DNA from: Silvanigrella paludirubra
GTDB lineage: Bacteria > Bdellovibrionota_B > Oligoflexia > Silvanigrellales > Silvanigrellaceae
Assembly (NCBI RefSeq): GCF_009208775.1
Contig: NZ_WFLM01000002.1
Coordinates: forward strand, 1-64,000
DNA: 64,000 bases
Direction of reading: 5' to 3'
Of this stretch, positions 34,966 to 44,419 are shown piece after piece. The first letter of the stretch is position 1, and each line of letters begins with the position of its first letter. Made by a program: the position numbers and the translations under genes. A model generated the notes under the pieces. It did no database searches and was not told the origin of the DNA. It saw nothing but the letters and a program-made list of their open reading frames with translations.

Positions 34966-36258
34966 ATGCCTAAAAACAAAAAAATAAATCATTCTAATTC
35001 AAATAGTAAATTAAAAGAAATCCTTACTTTTTTAAAATTTCATCTTTTTTTACAAGTTGTCATTGCCGTTGTTTTAGGTATCCTTGTCGGGATTTTTTTT
35101 CCTAAATTTGGTGAAGAGCTTCGCATCATTGCATCTATTTTTATACGATTTATTAAAATGGTCATTTCTCCTGTCGTTTTTGTTTCTATTATTTTAGGAG
35201 TTTGTTCTCACAGTAAACATGGAGGGGTTGGAAAACTCGCTTTTAAAACCATTGTTTATTTTGAAATTATGTCTATTATTGCTGTCATAATCACTTTTGG
35301 TTTTATGCTTTTTTTTCAACCTGGAGCTGGATTTAATATTTCTTCTTTTCAAGGAGTAGATATTTCTAAATTTAAACCAAAAGGTGACAGTAAAGGTGGA
35401 TTTACAGAATTTATCACACACATGGTTCCTGAGAATGTTTTTGCTACCTTAGCTGGAGATAATCTTTTAGCAGTCATTGTTTTAGCCGTAATTTTCTCTA
35501 TAGCTATCATTCAAATAAAAAATAACGATAAAATACTTGAATTTCTACAAATGACAAATGATATCTTTTTTAAAATGATTGGTATTATTTCAAGAGTATC
35601 CCCGTTGGCAGCATTTGGCGCGATAGCAGCCACAGTCGGTCAACAAGGAATTGGAGCTTTAACCATGCTCGCCTATTTCATTTTAGTATTAGGAATTAGC
35701 ATGGTTACTTTTTGGATTTTACTTTATTTTGTTGGAAGACTTTATGGATTCGATGCAATTAAATTAATGAGACATATTAAAGAAGAAATGTCTATTGCTT
35801 TTGGTACCTCATCCTCTGAATCTGTTTTTCCTCAATTGTTAAATAAACTAGAAACGTTTGGTTGTTCTAAAAAAGTGGTGAGCTTTGTCCTTCCAACTGG
35901 ATACGCTTTTAATTTAGATGGAACCGCTATTTACGTAACAGCAGGTGCTGTTTTTATTCAACAGGCTTATAATATTCCTTTTACGATGCATGAATTCTTT
36001 TTACTTTTATTTACTATTTTAATTGTTTCAAAAGGAGCTGCAGGAATTACGGGAGCAGGTTTTGTAACTTTATCAGCAATTTTAGCTGCTATGCCTGGTC
36101 ATATCATTCCAATTGAAGGTCTTGCATTATTATTAGGTATCGACAGATTCATGTCGGATGCACGGGTTGTAACAAATATAATTGGAAATACAATTGGTAC
36201 TGTTATGATAGCAAAGTCAGAAGGTGAATTTACTCCAAAACCTGAAGCAAATACCTAA
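34966..36258 (+). CDS. Dicarboxylate/amino acid:cation symporter (GltP/DctA family)
   Basis: 430 residues with eight membrane helices and two re-entrant loops. Family motifs: the serine-rich loop FGTSSSESVFPQLLNKLE, GYAFNLDGTAIYVTAGAVFI, KGAAGITGAGFVTL and IDRFMSDARVVTNIIGN (the NMDGT-like and substrate-binding Asp/Asn). This supports Na+- or H+-coupled uptake of aspartate, glutamate or C4-dicarboxylates; which one cannot be told from sequence alone. GGGGT ribosome site; own extended -10 promoter. Confidence 0.9.
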   Translation: MPKNKKINHSNSNSKLKEILTFLKFHLFLQVVIAVVLGILVGIFFPKFGEELRIIASIFIRFIKMVISPVVFVSIILGVCSHSKHGGVGKLAFKTIVYFEIMSIIAVIITFGFMLFFQPGAGFNISSFQGVDISKFKPKGDSKGGFTEFITHMVPENVFATLAGDNLLAVIVLAVIFSIAIIQIKNNDKILEFLQMTNDIFFKMIGIISRVSPLAAFGAIAATVGQQGIGALTMLAYFILVLGISMVTFWILLYFVGRLYGFDAIKLMRHIKEEMSIAFGTSSSESVFPQLLNKLETFGCSKKVVSFVLPTGYAFNLDGTAIYVTAGAVFIQQAYNIPFTMHEFFLLLFTILIVSKGAAGITGAGFVTLSAILAAMPGHIIPIEGLALLLGIDRFMSDARVVTNIIGNTIGTVMIAKSEGEFTPKPEANT

Positions 36259-36366
36259 GTTTAAAATAAAACTGTCAAAATCATAAATTCACAAAACAGA
36301 AATTCAAATAAAAATCGTTTATCCTGAATTATATTTTAATTTTAGAGAAATAATTTAGGAGCTTTT

Positions 36367-37857
36367 ATGAAAAAAATAAAAGATGGGATTAAAATTAAAA
36401 AAAAAATCATCTTATTTTCTTCAATTGCTTTATTTTTAATCTTATCTTTGTCAATCGTATCTAAATTTGTTCTTGAAGATTTTATTGATTATCAATCCAA
36501 TTTTAGCAAAGTCATAAATATTTCTGGTAGACAAAGAATGTTAAGCCAAAGAATTATGTTGCTTATTCAAACATTAAATGGTCAAAAAGCAATAGATAAT
36601 TCAAACTTAATTAAAAATGACTTAATAAATTCTATTCAATTAATGAGAAAATCTAATGAAACTTTAATGAACGGAAATAGAGTTGAAAAAATTGAAAAAA
36701 TTACAAATAATGAACTTGATCGAATATATCTTGGAAAAACAAATTTATATCAACGGGTTAATGATTTTACTTTATTAGCCGAAATAAGTACCAACAAAAA
36801 TGATTTTAATGACTTTTTAAAAGAATATAATATTTATAAAATAAATAGTTTATTATTAGATCTTGATAAAGCAGTAAATTTATACGCTTACGAATGTGAA
36901 TTGCAATCTAAAAGAATTATTGCTGTTACCTATATCATTTTATTTTCTTTCCTTTTTCTCTTAGCATTGATTCATTTATTTTTATTTAAACCATTAAGTC
37001 GATCCATCTCACTCCAATTTTTAGAACATGAAGATAAACTTTATCATTTGATGAATGAAAAACATATTTTAGATATTGAAGTAAGATCTGCACAACGAGC
37101 ATTAGGAAATCTTGTGCCAAGAGTAGAATTCATTGATAAATTTAATACAGAAAAAATTAAACTTGCATCCTATTATCAAAGTGCAATTGACAAAGGTGGA
37201 GATTGGTGGGGCATTTATGAATTTGATAAAACAAAAGTAGTTCTCATTGGTGATGTAACAGGTCATGAAGCAGGAAGTTCAATTATAGCAGCTGCTGTTT
37301 CAAGATATTTTGAAGAGCTATCAAATGAAAAATCTATTGAAAAGCATGATTTTCTTCAAATATTTAAACATTTAAATGACTTTATCCAAAAAATAGGGAC
37401 AACAAATCACATGGAAATGTCAATGTCCCTTCTCATTTTTAATGAAAATTTGGATCGAGTTAAATTTATTAATGCAGCACATTCTTATCCATATTTAATT
37501 AACTATAAAGAGGCTGGAGATACTAAGATATCTAGATTTAAATCGAAAGGCCATACTTTAGGAATAAAACATAATCACTTTTCAAATAATGAGCATGAAG
37601 AGGAAATTAAAATAATGGAGTATGAACTCAAAGAAGACTCGTTAATCTGTTTATTTAGTTCAGGTCTCACCTCAAATACCGACAAATCAGATAAAGATTT
37701 TGGTGAAAAAAATTTAAAGAAATTTTTTGAAAAAAATAATTTCAAAAATACTGAATTATTAACAATAGTAGATAAATTAATAGATGAAGCCTATAGCTTT
37801 TACGAAGAACAACCTATCAAAGATGACATCACATTTATATTAATTAAAAGAAATTAA
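36367..37857 (+). CDS. PilJ-type sensor joined to SpoIIE/PP2C phosphatase
   Basis: 496 residues. Helix 1 (about 15-37), then a periplasmic domain with INISGRQRMLSQRIM, the type IV pili/nitrate-sensor (PilJ) signature, helix 2 (about 185-207), a short coiled coil, then a PP2C/SpoIIE phosphatase domain: SAIDKGGDWWGIYEF, VLIGDVTGHEAGSSIIAA (metal Asp), FINAAHSYPYLI and DDITFILIK. Membrane SpoIIE phosphatases of this type dephosphorylate anti-sigma-factor antagonists, so this is probably an environmental input into a partner-switching system not encoded nearby. AGGAG site. Confidence 0.85.
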   Translation: MKKIKDGIKIKKKIILFSSIALFLILSLSIVSKFVLEDFIDYQSNFSKVINISGRQRMLSQRIMLLIQTLNGQKAIDNSNLIKNDLINSIQLMRKSNETLMNGNRVEKIEKITNNELDRIYLGKTNLYQRVNDFTLLAEISTNKNDFNDFLKEYNIYKINSLLLDLDKAVNLYAYECELQSKRIIAVTYIILFSFLFLLALIHLFLFKPLSRSISLQFLEHEDKLYHLMNEKHILDIEVRSAQRALGNLVPRVEFIDKFNTEKIKLASYYQSAIDKGGDWWGIYEFDKTKVVLIGDVTGHEAGSSIIAAAVSRYFEELSNEKSIEKHDFLQIFKHLNDFIQKIGTTNHMEMSMSLLIFNENLDRVKFINAAHSYPYLINYKEAGDTKISRFKSKGHTLGIKHNHFSNNEHEEEIKIMEYELKEDSLICLFSSGLTSNTDKSDKDFGEKNLKKFFEKNNFKNTELLTIVDKLIDEAYSFYEEQPIKDDITFILIKRN

Positions 37858-38007
37858 CAATTATAACAATTTATAATTATCTATAAAATTTAAATTTTTG
37901 TTGCAATTTGTAAAATTTATAGTAAATAAAAAACTCAATTTAATATTATAGATTTTTTTATCAATAAATTAAATTAGTTTATTTATTTTATATATTAAAG
38001 GAGTAAA

Positions 38008-41000
38008 ATGAAATTTAACAAACATGCATTTAGACATGATGTTACAAAGTTTCCAATGATTATAATTATAGCAACATCATTTTATGGTTGTAAAAAAGAC
38101 GAAGAAAATAAAAATATAGAAGACTATCAAAATATATCTTCTTATTTTTCTTCCTGCACTCAAGACTCACCAGAATATAATGAAATTAAAAAAAACTTGA
38201 GTGAAAATGATCAAAATCAATTTTTTAAAAAGTTAAAATACATAAATTCAGTTGCTTTTAATGAACTTCATCTTCAACATAAATCCGTCTCAGAAATGAT
38301 TGATTTTTTAAATAACATTGAAAATACAAATGGAAAAAATGAATTTATTAAGAAAAAAATTGACTATTTTAAAGAAGATCTTAAAAGCATTTCTAAAGAA
38401 ATAATTAAATTAAAAAACTCAAATAACTTAATTAAATTTAAATTAACAAATAAAAATTTTAAACCAATCTATGATACCGTAGATATAAATAAAAGAACAA
38501 TTAACTTACTTGATACAAATACAAATGAAGTAACAATTCACAATCTCTCCGATTCAGAACTTGATTATGTAAGTAATTATAAAAAAATAATAAATAATCA
38601 TTATAAAACAGAATTTAATACAACAAGTTTTTCAAGTATACAAAAATATACTTTTAAAGGGATAGAAAAATTTGCTAGTGTTGCCAATAAATACAATGTA
38701 ATAATGAATATTATAACTACGCCAAATGCAATAAATGGCATATATGATTCATTTAAAAATGGACAAATAAAGGATGGTATTCTTTATACCTCACACTTCA
38801 TTGCAAATAATGCAGATTTATCTTTAGATTTATATAAGTCTGTCAAAGGGGCTGCTTATTGGAATGGACACCAAAACGCTTTTAAAGGAATCACAAAATT
38901 ACAAGTAGCAATAAATTTTGCTTCTGCTGGTATTGAAATTTATCAAGCGGTTGAGTTATTTAATGCTGCTAAAATTGAAACCGATCCATTTAAAAAACAA
39001 GATTATTTGGTGAATGCAAGCTTGACGACAGCGAGCGCTGTTACTTCAGTTGGAACTGCTTTATTATTACCACTTTCAGCAAAAGCGGGTCCAATAGGTG
39101 CGGCCATAGGATTTACAATTATGTTTTCACAAGGAACATACAATGCTGTGAGAACTGCCGATGAATTAAGACGACTAGGTTTTAAAGAAAGTGATGTAAT
39201 TAATTATTCAATTGGAAAATTTTTTGGACAATACGATGAACATAACGATCCTCAATTCATAGCAAAAAATGAAGCTTTCCGAATAGAAAATAACTATTTA
39301 AGTAAAGTGCTTGAAGACAATAACAACGCTTTCCTAACCGAATTAAATAATCAAGAAAAAACGGAATTATTCTTTTATAAGAAAATCATACATCCGAAAA
39401 TTCATTATTATATTCCATTTACTAATGAAGTTCAAAAAATGAACTCAGCCATTGGGGGTAAACATAGACAGTCTGTAACGACAACTACATTAGGAAAAGA
39501 AATAGAAGGCGAAAGGCATATATGTTTAACTAATAATTCTTATTATTTTGCTGATAACAAAAATTTAGTTAATAATGAAATTCAACAAATAAAAAATAAA
39601 CACAATCAAAGTATACAAACTTATTATTCTATTTTAGAAAAAAAACAAACAGGTATTCCAGTAAATGTACCTGAAAATGTAAATAGAATATACAGTAAAA
39701 TTACTTATAAAAATAAAACCTATCCTTGCCCTTCTATTGCTAATGATTCACCAATGATCGAAAAAATTACTAAAATAGATCACAACAATATTATTGAATC
39801 AAAAAAAGCAAATTTGTATTTATTGGGTTTTGCTGATCAAGGTAAACATGGAAATATGATTAGCTCTATTATTGCTGAGCAAAACAGTATTAATTTATTT
39901 ACTATTCATCCCTCTACATTTATGCTGCATATCATTGGCGGCGTAAAAGAAGATATTTTTGAATTTTATGATATTATTCAAAGTCAACAAATAGATAAAG
40001 GGTATATTGATGGTTCAAATGGAATAGATACAGTAAGTTTTGTTGGTATTAAAGATAAAAATTTAATCATTTCACTTGATCAAAATTTAAATATTGCGAC
40101 AAATTTTCCGACTCTAAAAAACATAGAAAATGTAAATGGTTCATTTAATAATGATATAATACATGGAAATAATGAAAATAATAGTCTATTTGGTAACGAA
40201 GGAGATGATACTTTATTTGGATATGATGGTAATGATGTTCTTTATCCAGGAAAAGGAAAAGATAAGTTAATAGGAGGTTCTAAAAATGATACCTATATTA
40301 TTTTAAAGAAAGACCTTATTATCGATGAAAAAACAAACTTAATAGATAGCTCTAAAATTATTGATAATTACGATGAGTCATTTAAGAAAAATTCTCAGGA
40401 TAATTATGATGCTATTATGACAGATTTAGAAAATATTGTAACCAGAAAAAATGGTGAAGATCTCTTAATTGGATTTTATGAAAATTCACTATTTAATCCT
40501 GCAATTAAAGTTAAAGATTATTTTAAAAATGAAAAATACCAACATCTATATATTTCAGACTTAAAAGGAAATATTTTATCTTCTAAAAATGGAAATTTAT
40601 TTGAAGTATTTGAAAATGATAAATTCATATCACCTGAAGTAAATATTGACACATTAAAAATGAAATCAGAACATTCAACAATTGATATGAATTTATTATT
40701 TAATGATGCCAATGAAAAACCAAAAATCTTATTAGCCTTTAGTGGTTTGGATTTTGGGAATATTGATTTAAGTGGATTACAAAATATGGATTTTGGGAAT
40801 ATTGATTTAAGTGGATTACAAAATTTGGATTCTGGTAAGGATAAAGTTTATTTAAAATATGAGGAAAATTCAAAACCTAAAAATAACAATTTGAAAGACT
40901 CAATACAAAAAGAAAAGCCCAAAAAAAGCGCGTATAAATTTAAAAATATAATAGGTACTTCTGGTAATGAAAATATTATTGGAAATAAAAATAATAATAT

Positions 41001-41937
41001 TTTACATGGAGAAGGAGGTTTTGATAATATTAATGGAAATGAAGGAGATGACACTATTTCAATAATATTAGATAAACCATTTAATATAAATATAAAAAAC
41101 GATTTATTAAAGAGTTTATTCACCAATAATGAGAATTTATTCTATTCCAAGTTAACAGGTGGGGAAGGACACGATAATTACTTAATAAACACAAATAACA
41201 AAAAAGATAAAGATGAAGTATTTTTTACTTTAATTGAAAACTCTAGCAATATAAACAAAATTGATAATTTATTTTTTAATGATTTTGAAAATAGAATTTC
41301 AAATATTTATTTTTCTAGTTTTACAGATTCCGCTAATAATAATAAACACTTAAAAATTAGATTTGTAGAATCAATTTTGAATAGAGAATACATAGTAATA
41401 ATAAAGGATTGGTTTTCATCGATTGATAAAAGACATTTACAAATCCAAGTTGGCGATCAAATTACAATTCCAAACACTATCTTAGATCAAATTACAAATT
41501 ATTTGGTTAATGAAAACAATTCTCAAGATAATTTACTAGATATTATTAGAAATTATTTCACAGAAAAAACAATTGATAAGAATTATTTTACAATTAATTT
41601 AAAAAATAATAGCAATAATTTTTTAAATAATTCATTTAATATAATTCCTTCATTCAACCAATTTAATTCTATAAATTTTGAATCATTAAACAATATTAAT
41701 GGTCAAGAAGTTTTAAAAATATCAAGAATAGATAATGATATTATCCTTCAATTCAATGAAGACAATAAAAATTCAAATCAAATTTATATATTTGTAAAAA
41801 ATTATTATTTAAATAACAATCTAATAAAACACAATACTAATATTAATGTAAATAACAATAATTATATTAACAGTAAAAGTTTTATAGAAATAGCATCAGA
41901 TCTTGAAGATGGATCTGTTTTTGAAATTAAAAAATAA
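38008..41937 (+). CDS. RTX-repeat lipoprotein, toxin-like
   Basis: 1309 residues. The start has a hydrophobic stretch ending in a lipobox-like SFYGC (about residue 29), then Lys-Lys-Asp. About 285-390 is alanine/glycine-rich and amphipathic (SLTTASAVTSVGTALLLPLS, GPIGAAIGFTIMFSQGTYN), similar in character to pore-forming segments of large clostridial/MARTX-type toxins (inference). RTX calcium repeats occur at about 728-765 (GNEGDDTLFGYDGNDVLY) and 975-1060 (GEGGFDNINGNEGDDT, GGEGHDNY). A 13-residue tandem repeat lies near 914. No RTX type I secretion genes are adjacent. GGAG site; the deaminase gene follows 39 bases later. Confidence 0.75.
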   Translation: MKFNKHAFRHDVTKFPMIIIIATSFYGCKKDEENKNIEDYQNISSYFSSCTQDSPEYNEIKKNLSENDQNQFFKKLKYINSVAFNELHLQHKSVSEMIDFLNNIENTNGKNEFIKKKIDYFKEDLKSISKEIIKLKNSNNLIKFKLTNKNFKPIYDTVDINKRTINLLDTNTNEVTIHNLSDSELDYVSNYKKIINNHYKTEFNTTSFSSIQKYTFKGIEKFASVANKYNVIMNIITTPNAINGIYDSFKNGQIKDGILYTSHFIANNADLSLDLYKSVKGAAYWNGHQNAFKGITKLQVAINFASAGIEIYQAVELFNAAKIETDPFKKQDYLVNASLTTASAVTSVGTALLLPLSAKAGPIGAAIGFTIMFSQGTYNAVRTADELRRLGFKESDVINYSIGKFFGQYDEHNDPQFIAKNEAFRIENNYLSKVLEDNNNAFLTELNNQEKTELFFYKKIIHPKIHYYIPFTNEVQKMNSAIGGKHRQSVTTTTLGKEIEGERHICLTNNSYYFADNKNLVNNEIQQIKNKHNQSIQTYYSILEKKQTGIPVNVPENVNRIYSKITYKNKTYPCPSIANDSPMIEKITKIDHNNIIESKKANLYLLGFADQGKHGNMISSIIAEQNSINLFTIHPSTFMLHIIGGVKEDIFEFYDIIQSQQIDKGYIDGSNGIDTVSFVGIKDKNLIISLDQNLNIATNFPTLKNIENVNGSFNNDIIHGNNENNSLFGNEGDDTLFGYDGNDVLYPGKGKDKLIGGSKNDTYIILKKDLIIDEKTNLIDSSKIIDNYDESFKKNSQDNYDAIMTDLENIVTRKNGEDLLIGFYENSLFNPAIKVKDYFKNEKYQHLYISDLKGNILSSKNGNLFEVFENDKFISPEVNIDTLKMKSEHSTIDMNLLFNDANEKPKILLAFSGLDFGNIDLSGLQNMDFGNIDLSGLQNLDSGKDKVYLKYEENSKPKNNNLKDSIQKEKPKKSAYKFKNIIGTSGNENIIGNKNNNILHGEGGFDNINGNEGDDTISIILDKPFNINIKNDLLKSLFTNNENLFYSKLTGGEGHDNYLINTNNKKDKDEVFFTLIENSSNINKIDNLFFNDFENRISNIYFSSFTDSANNNKHLKIRFVESILNREYIVIIKDWFSSIDKRHLQIQVGDQITIPNTILDQITNYLVNENNSQDNLLDIIRNYFTEKTIDKNYFTINLKNNSNNFLNNSFNIIPSFNQFNSINFESLNNINGQEVLKISRIDNDIILQFNEDNKNSNQIYIFVKNYYLNNNLIKHNTNINVNNNNYINSKSFIEIASDLEDGSVFEIKK
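40747..40824 (+). repeat. 39-base tandem repeat inside the RTX lipoprotein gene
   Basis: Two adjacent 39-base units differing at one base, encoding LDFGNIDLSGLQN and MDFGNIDLSGLQN. In frame, so unit number can change without breaking the protein. Confidence 0.9.
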
Positions 41938-41976
41938 CATATCAGAAACAGATAATTAAAATATTATGGAGATAAA

Positions 41977-43188
41977 ATGAAATTGAATAATAAAACTAGT
42001 TTCGTAAAAAATCTTTTAAAAATTTCAACATTAGCAACCTTATGCTATTTTCAAAGCTTAAACGCAGCTATAACTTGTTCACCAGAACGATATAAAAAAG
42101 TATCAGGTTTCGATTTAGAAACTACAATTACGGATTCAAGTGATAGTAGATTTAAAGTTTTTATAGATAAAAAATATTATTTATCTATATTAATTAATGA
42201 TAATAAATTATTTAGTTTATATAACCCAATATCAAAATCAAATAAGTATAAATTAAAAATGTTTGATAAGATTGAAAAATCATCAAATTTAACTGATGAG
42301 AAAAAAACTGAAGCAATTATAAATAGTATCCAAAAGTACGAAAAAAATAATTTATCTCAAAATATAAAAGCCTCCCCTGAAGTAATTGAAAAAATAAAAC
42401 AATATACCTCTTATGATATCAAAACGAGATACGAGTATTTAGACAAAAAAACTTTTTCTTATGGTGAATTTCATCCCGATGATAGTCGACACAAAAGTAA
42501 AAAATTATTATCTATTAGCGGAGAAGAGTTTCACTTTAATAAGCCAACAGAAGATTATATAAAACAATTACTTGATTTAAAAGATCCAGAAATTTCTGAT
42601 AAAATTGAAATATTAAAACTTTTAAAAGATGAAAACTTTATTTTAGTAAATAATAATTCATTGTATAAAAGTAACTCTGAAAAAACTTTACATCTTCCAC
42701 CACAACAAATTAATTTTGATGAATCTTCCTTATCTATAAATGAATTTAATAAAATCTTAAAATCAAATGATTTTGCAGAATATAAAAATTTTATAAATGA
42801 CAGTTCTATAAGTGACAAAGATTTAGTGCATGATTTATTTATAATATCTAAATTTGATGAAAATATAAAAGAATATAATAATAACAATGATTATTTACCA
42901 AATAATAGAAGTAGATATAATGATGCAGAATTTAAATTAATTAACGAATTCATTTCTTTATACGATAATAAATATATTCCTGGTAACCTAACCATTTACA
43001 CATCAAAACCAGCATGTGTATCTTGCACAAATGGTTATGAAAGCTTTTTAGCTAAAACGGAAAATCAAATTAGATTGGAAATCATAACTATAAATGATTC
43101 ATTATTTAATGAACTAAATGCAAAGACAAAATTTCCTGAAGATTTAAATAAGCGTCTCAAAAATTTAGGAATTATTAACAAAAATTAA
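41977..43188 (+). CDS. Secreted protein with C-terminal toxin-deaminase domain
   Basis: 403 residues with a signal peptide (about 1-30, ending LNAA). Residues 31 to about 300 are Lys/Asn/Ser-rich and unrecognised. The C-terminus has DAEFKLINEFISLY (D316, E318) and then GNLTIYTSKPACVSCTNGYE (C347, C350): a DxE plus PxCxxC set as found in the BURPS668_1122-type polymorphic toxin deaminases, where the usual HxE is DxE or similar. If correct it deaminates a nucleotide or nucleic acid in a target cell. It follows the RTX lipoprotein closely (GGAG site). No separate immunity gene is visible, since the next gene is convergent. It ends with a four-base overlap with that gene. Confidence 0.72.
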   Translation: MKLNNKTSFVKNLLKISTLATLCYFQSLNAAITCSPERYKKVSGFDLETTITDSSDSRFKVFIDKKYYLSILINDNKLFSLYNPISKSNKYKLKMFDKIEKSSNLTDEKKTEAIINSIQKYEKNNLSQNIKASPEVIEKIKQYTSYDIKTRYEYLDKKTFSYGEFHPDDSRHKSKKLLSISGEEFHFNKPTEDYIKQLLDLKDPEISDKIEILKLLKDENFILVNNNSLYKSNSEKTLHLPPQQINFDESSLSINEFNKILKSNDFAEYKNFINDSSISDKDLVHDLFIISKFDENIKEYNNNNDYLPNNRSRYNDAEFKLINEFISLYDNKYIPGNLTIYTSKPACVSCTNGYESFLAKTENQIRLEIITINDSLFNELNAKTKFPEDLNKRLKNLGIINKN

Positions 43189-44336
43189 AGTCTTAATTCA
43201 ATTACCAAACCTTCAGATCCTTGTTTGATATCATAATCACAACCAGCAACATTTGCTAAATCAATCCAAGTAACAAAACTAATTAATGCAAATAAAGTGT
43301 TTGGACTATTTGGATCGAGGGCAATCATAGCCATACCTTTTTCAATACGCTCATTTACATCGAGCTGATTATTTTTTATCAATTCAAAAAACTCTTCTGG
43401 AAAAGCCATGCCTTCACATTCCCAACGAGTTGTAATTTTACCATCAAAACTTTTAGCAGAAAAAACTACTCCATTGCCTCTTCTTGCGAAATAAACGCAA
43501 CTCCGCCAAGGACCAACAAGCAATCTACGTAACAAAGCTTCATTTGTATTAGCTTTTAAAGGTGTTACAATGGCATGCTCAATATTAATTCCTTTTCGAC
43601 GCCAAGTGGTATCAAAAGTTTCTGCCACGTCCCTAAAAATTTGGGAAACATCCATATTTTGAGGAGGGGATTTTACAATAAGTTTTTCAATAATACCTTT
43701 TGGATCATTTGCTAAATAAATTTCAAATTCATTCAAGCTATCCAATACATCATTCCACCTTCTTTTTAATAAAGAATGAGGATCAGCTCCATTTAAATTT
43801 GAAAAAGCATCTTGGGGTCTATCTTGTTTTTGTTTTAAAAACGTTTTCTCCATGGCATAAGCTCTTACCTGTTGGATAAACTGGTAAAGAGCCATTTCAG
43901 GAGCTGGAATTCCTTTTCTAGGTTCTTCTACTTCTATTTGTCCACGAAGATATTTAAAAGCTAATGATATTTTATTCATTTCTTCATTGTTCTTAGATAA
44001 CTTAGAACAAATAAATCCTATTTTATTAAAAATTAGAAAAACTGAAAATAAAAGAGAAAAAATAGCGAGTACAAGAAAAATTGTAAAACGATTTGAAGTG
44101 GATGATTCCAAAAAAAGAAGAGTAAAAAGAACACCAGAAAGAACTGAAAAAAACAAAACTAAAAAAATATGAGAAACGACCAAAAGCATTTGCCGCGTTT
44201 GGCTTGATTTTTCAACTTCTTCATTTGATGTTTTTTTGAAAGATTTACCTGAAGTATTTGTGTTCTGAAATTTTTTTTTCCGAACATACCAAGGCTCTAA
44301 ATCATTTCGGTGCGACTGGATCATAGGTTCGTCCAC
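43185..44336 (-). CDS. Membrane protein with degenerate histidine-kinase-like ATPase domain
   Basis: 383 residues. A basic cytoplasmic start, two membrane helices at about 50-73 and 84-106, a helical segment, then a region laid out like an HK dimerisation/HATPase pair: MDVSQIFRDVAETFDTTWRRKGINIE, LLRRLLVGPWRSCVYFA (where the N box should be), EGMAFPEEFFELI (G1-like) and a final strand pair GSEGLVIELRL. The N-box Asn, DxGxG and GLG loops are not conserved, so ATP binding is doubtful. It may be a pseudokinase or scaffold. No response regulator adjoins. Family not firmly known. Confidence 0.6.
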   Translation of the reverse strand: MDEPMIQSHRNDLEPWYVRKKKFQNTNTSGKSFKKTSNEEVEKSSQTRQMLLVVSHIFLVLFFSVLSGVLFTLLFLESSTSNRFTIFLVLAIFSLLFSVFLIFNKIGFICSKLSKNNEEMNKISLAFKYLRGQIEVEEPRKGIPAPEMALYQFIQQVRAYAMEKTFLKQKQDRPQDAFSNLNGADPHSLLKRRWNDVLDSLNEFEIYLANDPKGIIEKLIVKSPPQNMDVSQIFRDVAETFDTTWRRKGINIEHAIVTPLKANTNEALLRRLLVGPWRSCVYFARRGNGVVFSAKSFDGKITTRWECEGMAFPEEFFELIKNNQLDVNERIEKGMAMIALDPNSPNTLFALISFVTWIDLANVAGCDYDIKQGSEGLVIELRL

Positions 44337-44419
44337 TTTTTAAATAATAAGCTAAATAAAACAGAAATCATCTTATCAATTGTACCGTATACCTTACAAA
44401 TAGGCAAAAAGATACAAAG

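Noticed and set aside
38008..41937. Classical type I-secreted RTX haemolysin
   Set aside because: It has an N-terminal signal with lipobox, few RTX repeats, no HlyB/HlyD/HlyC genes nearby; it is better described as an RTX-repeat lipoprotein.
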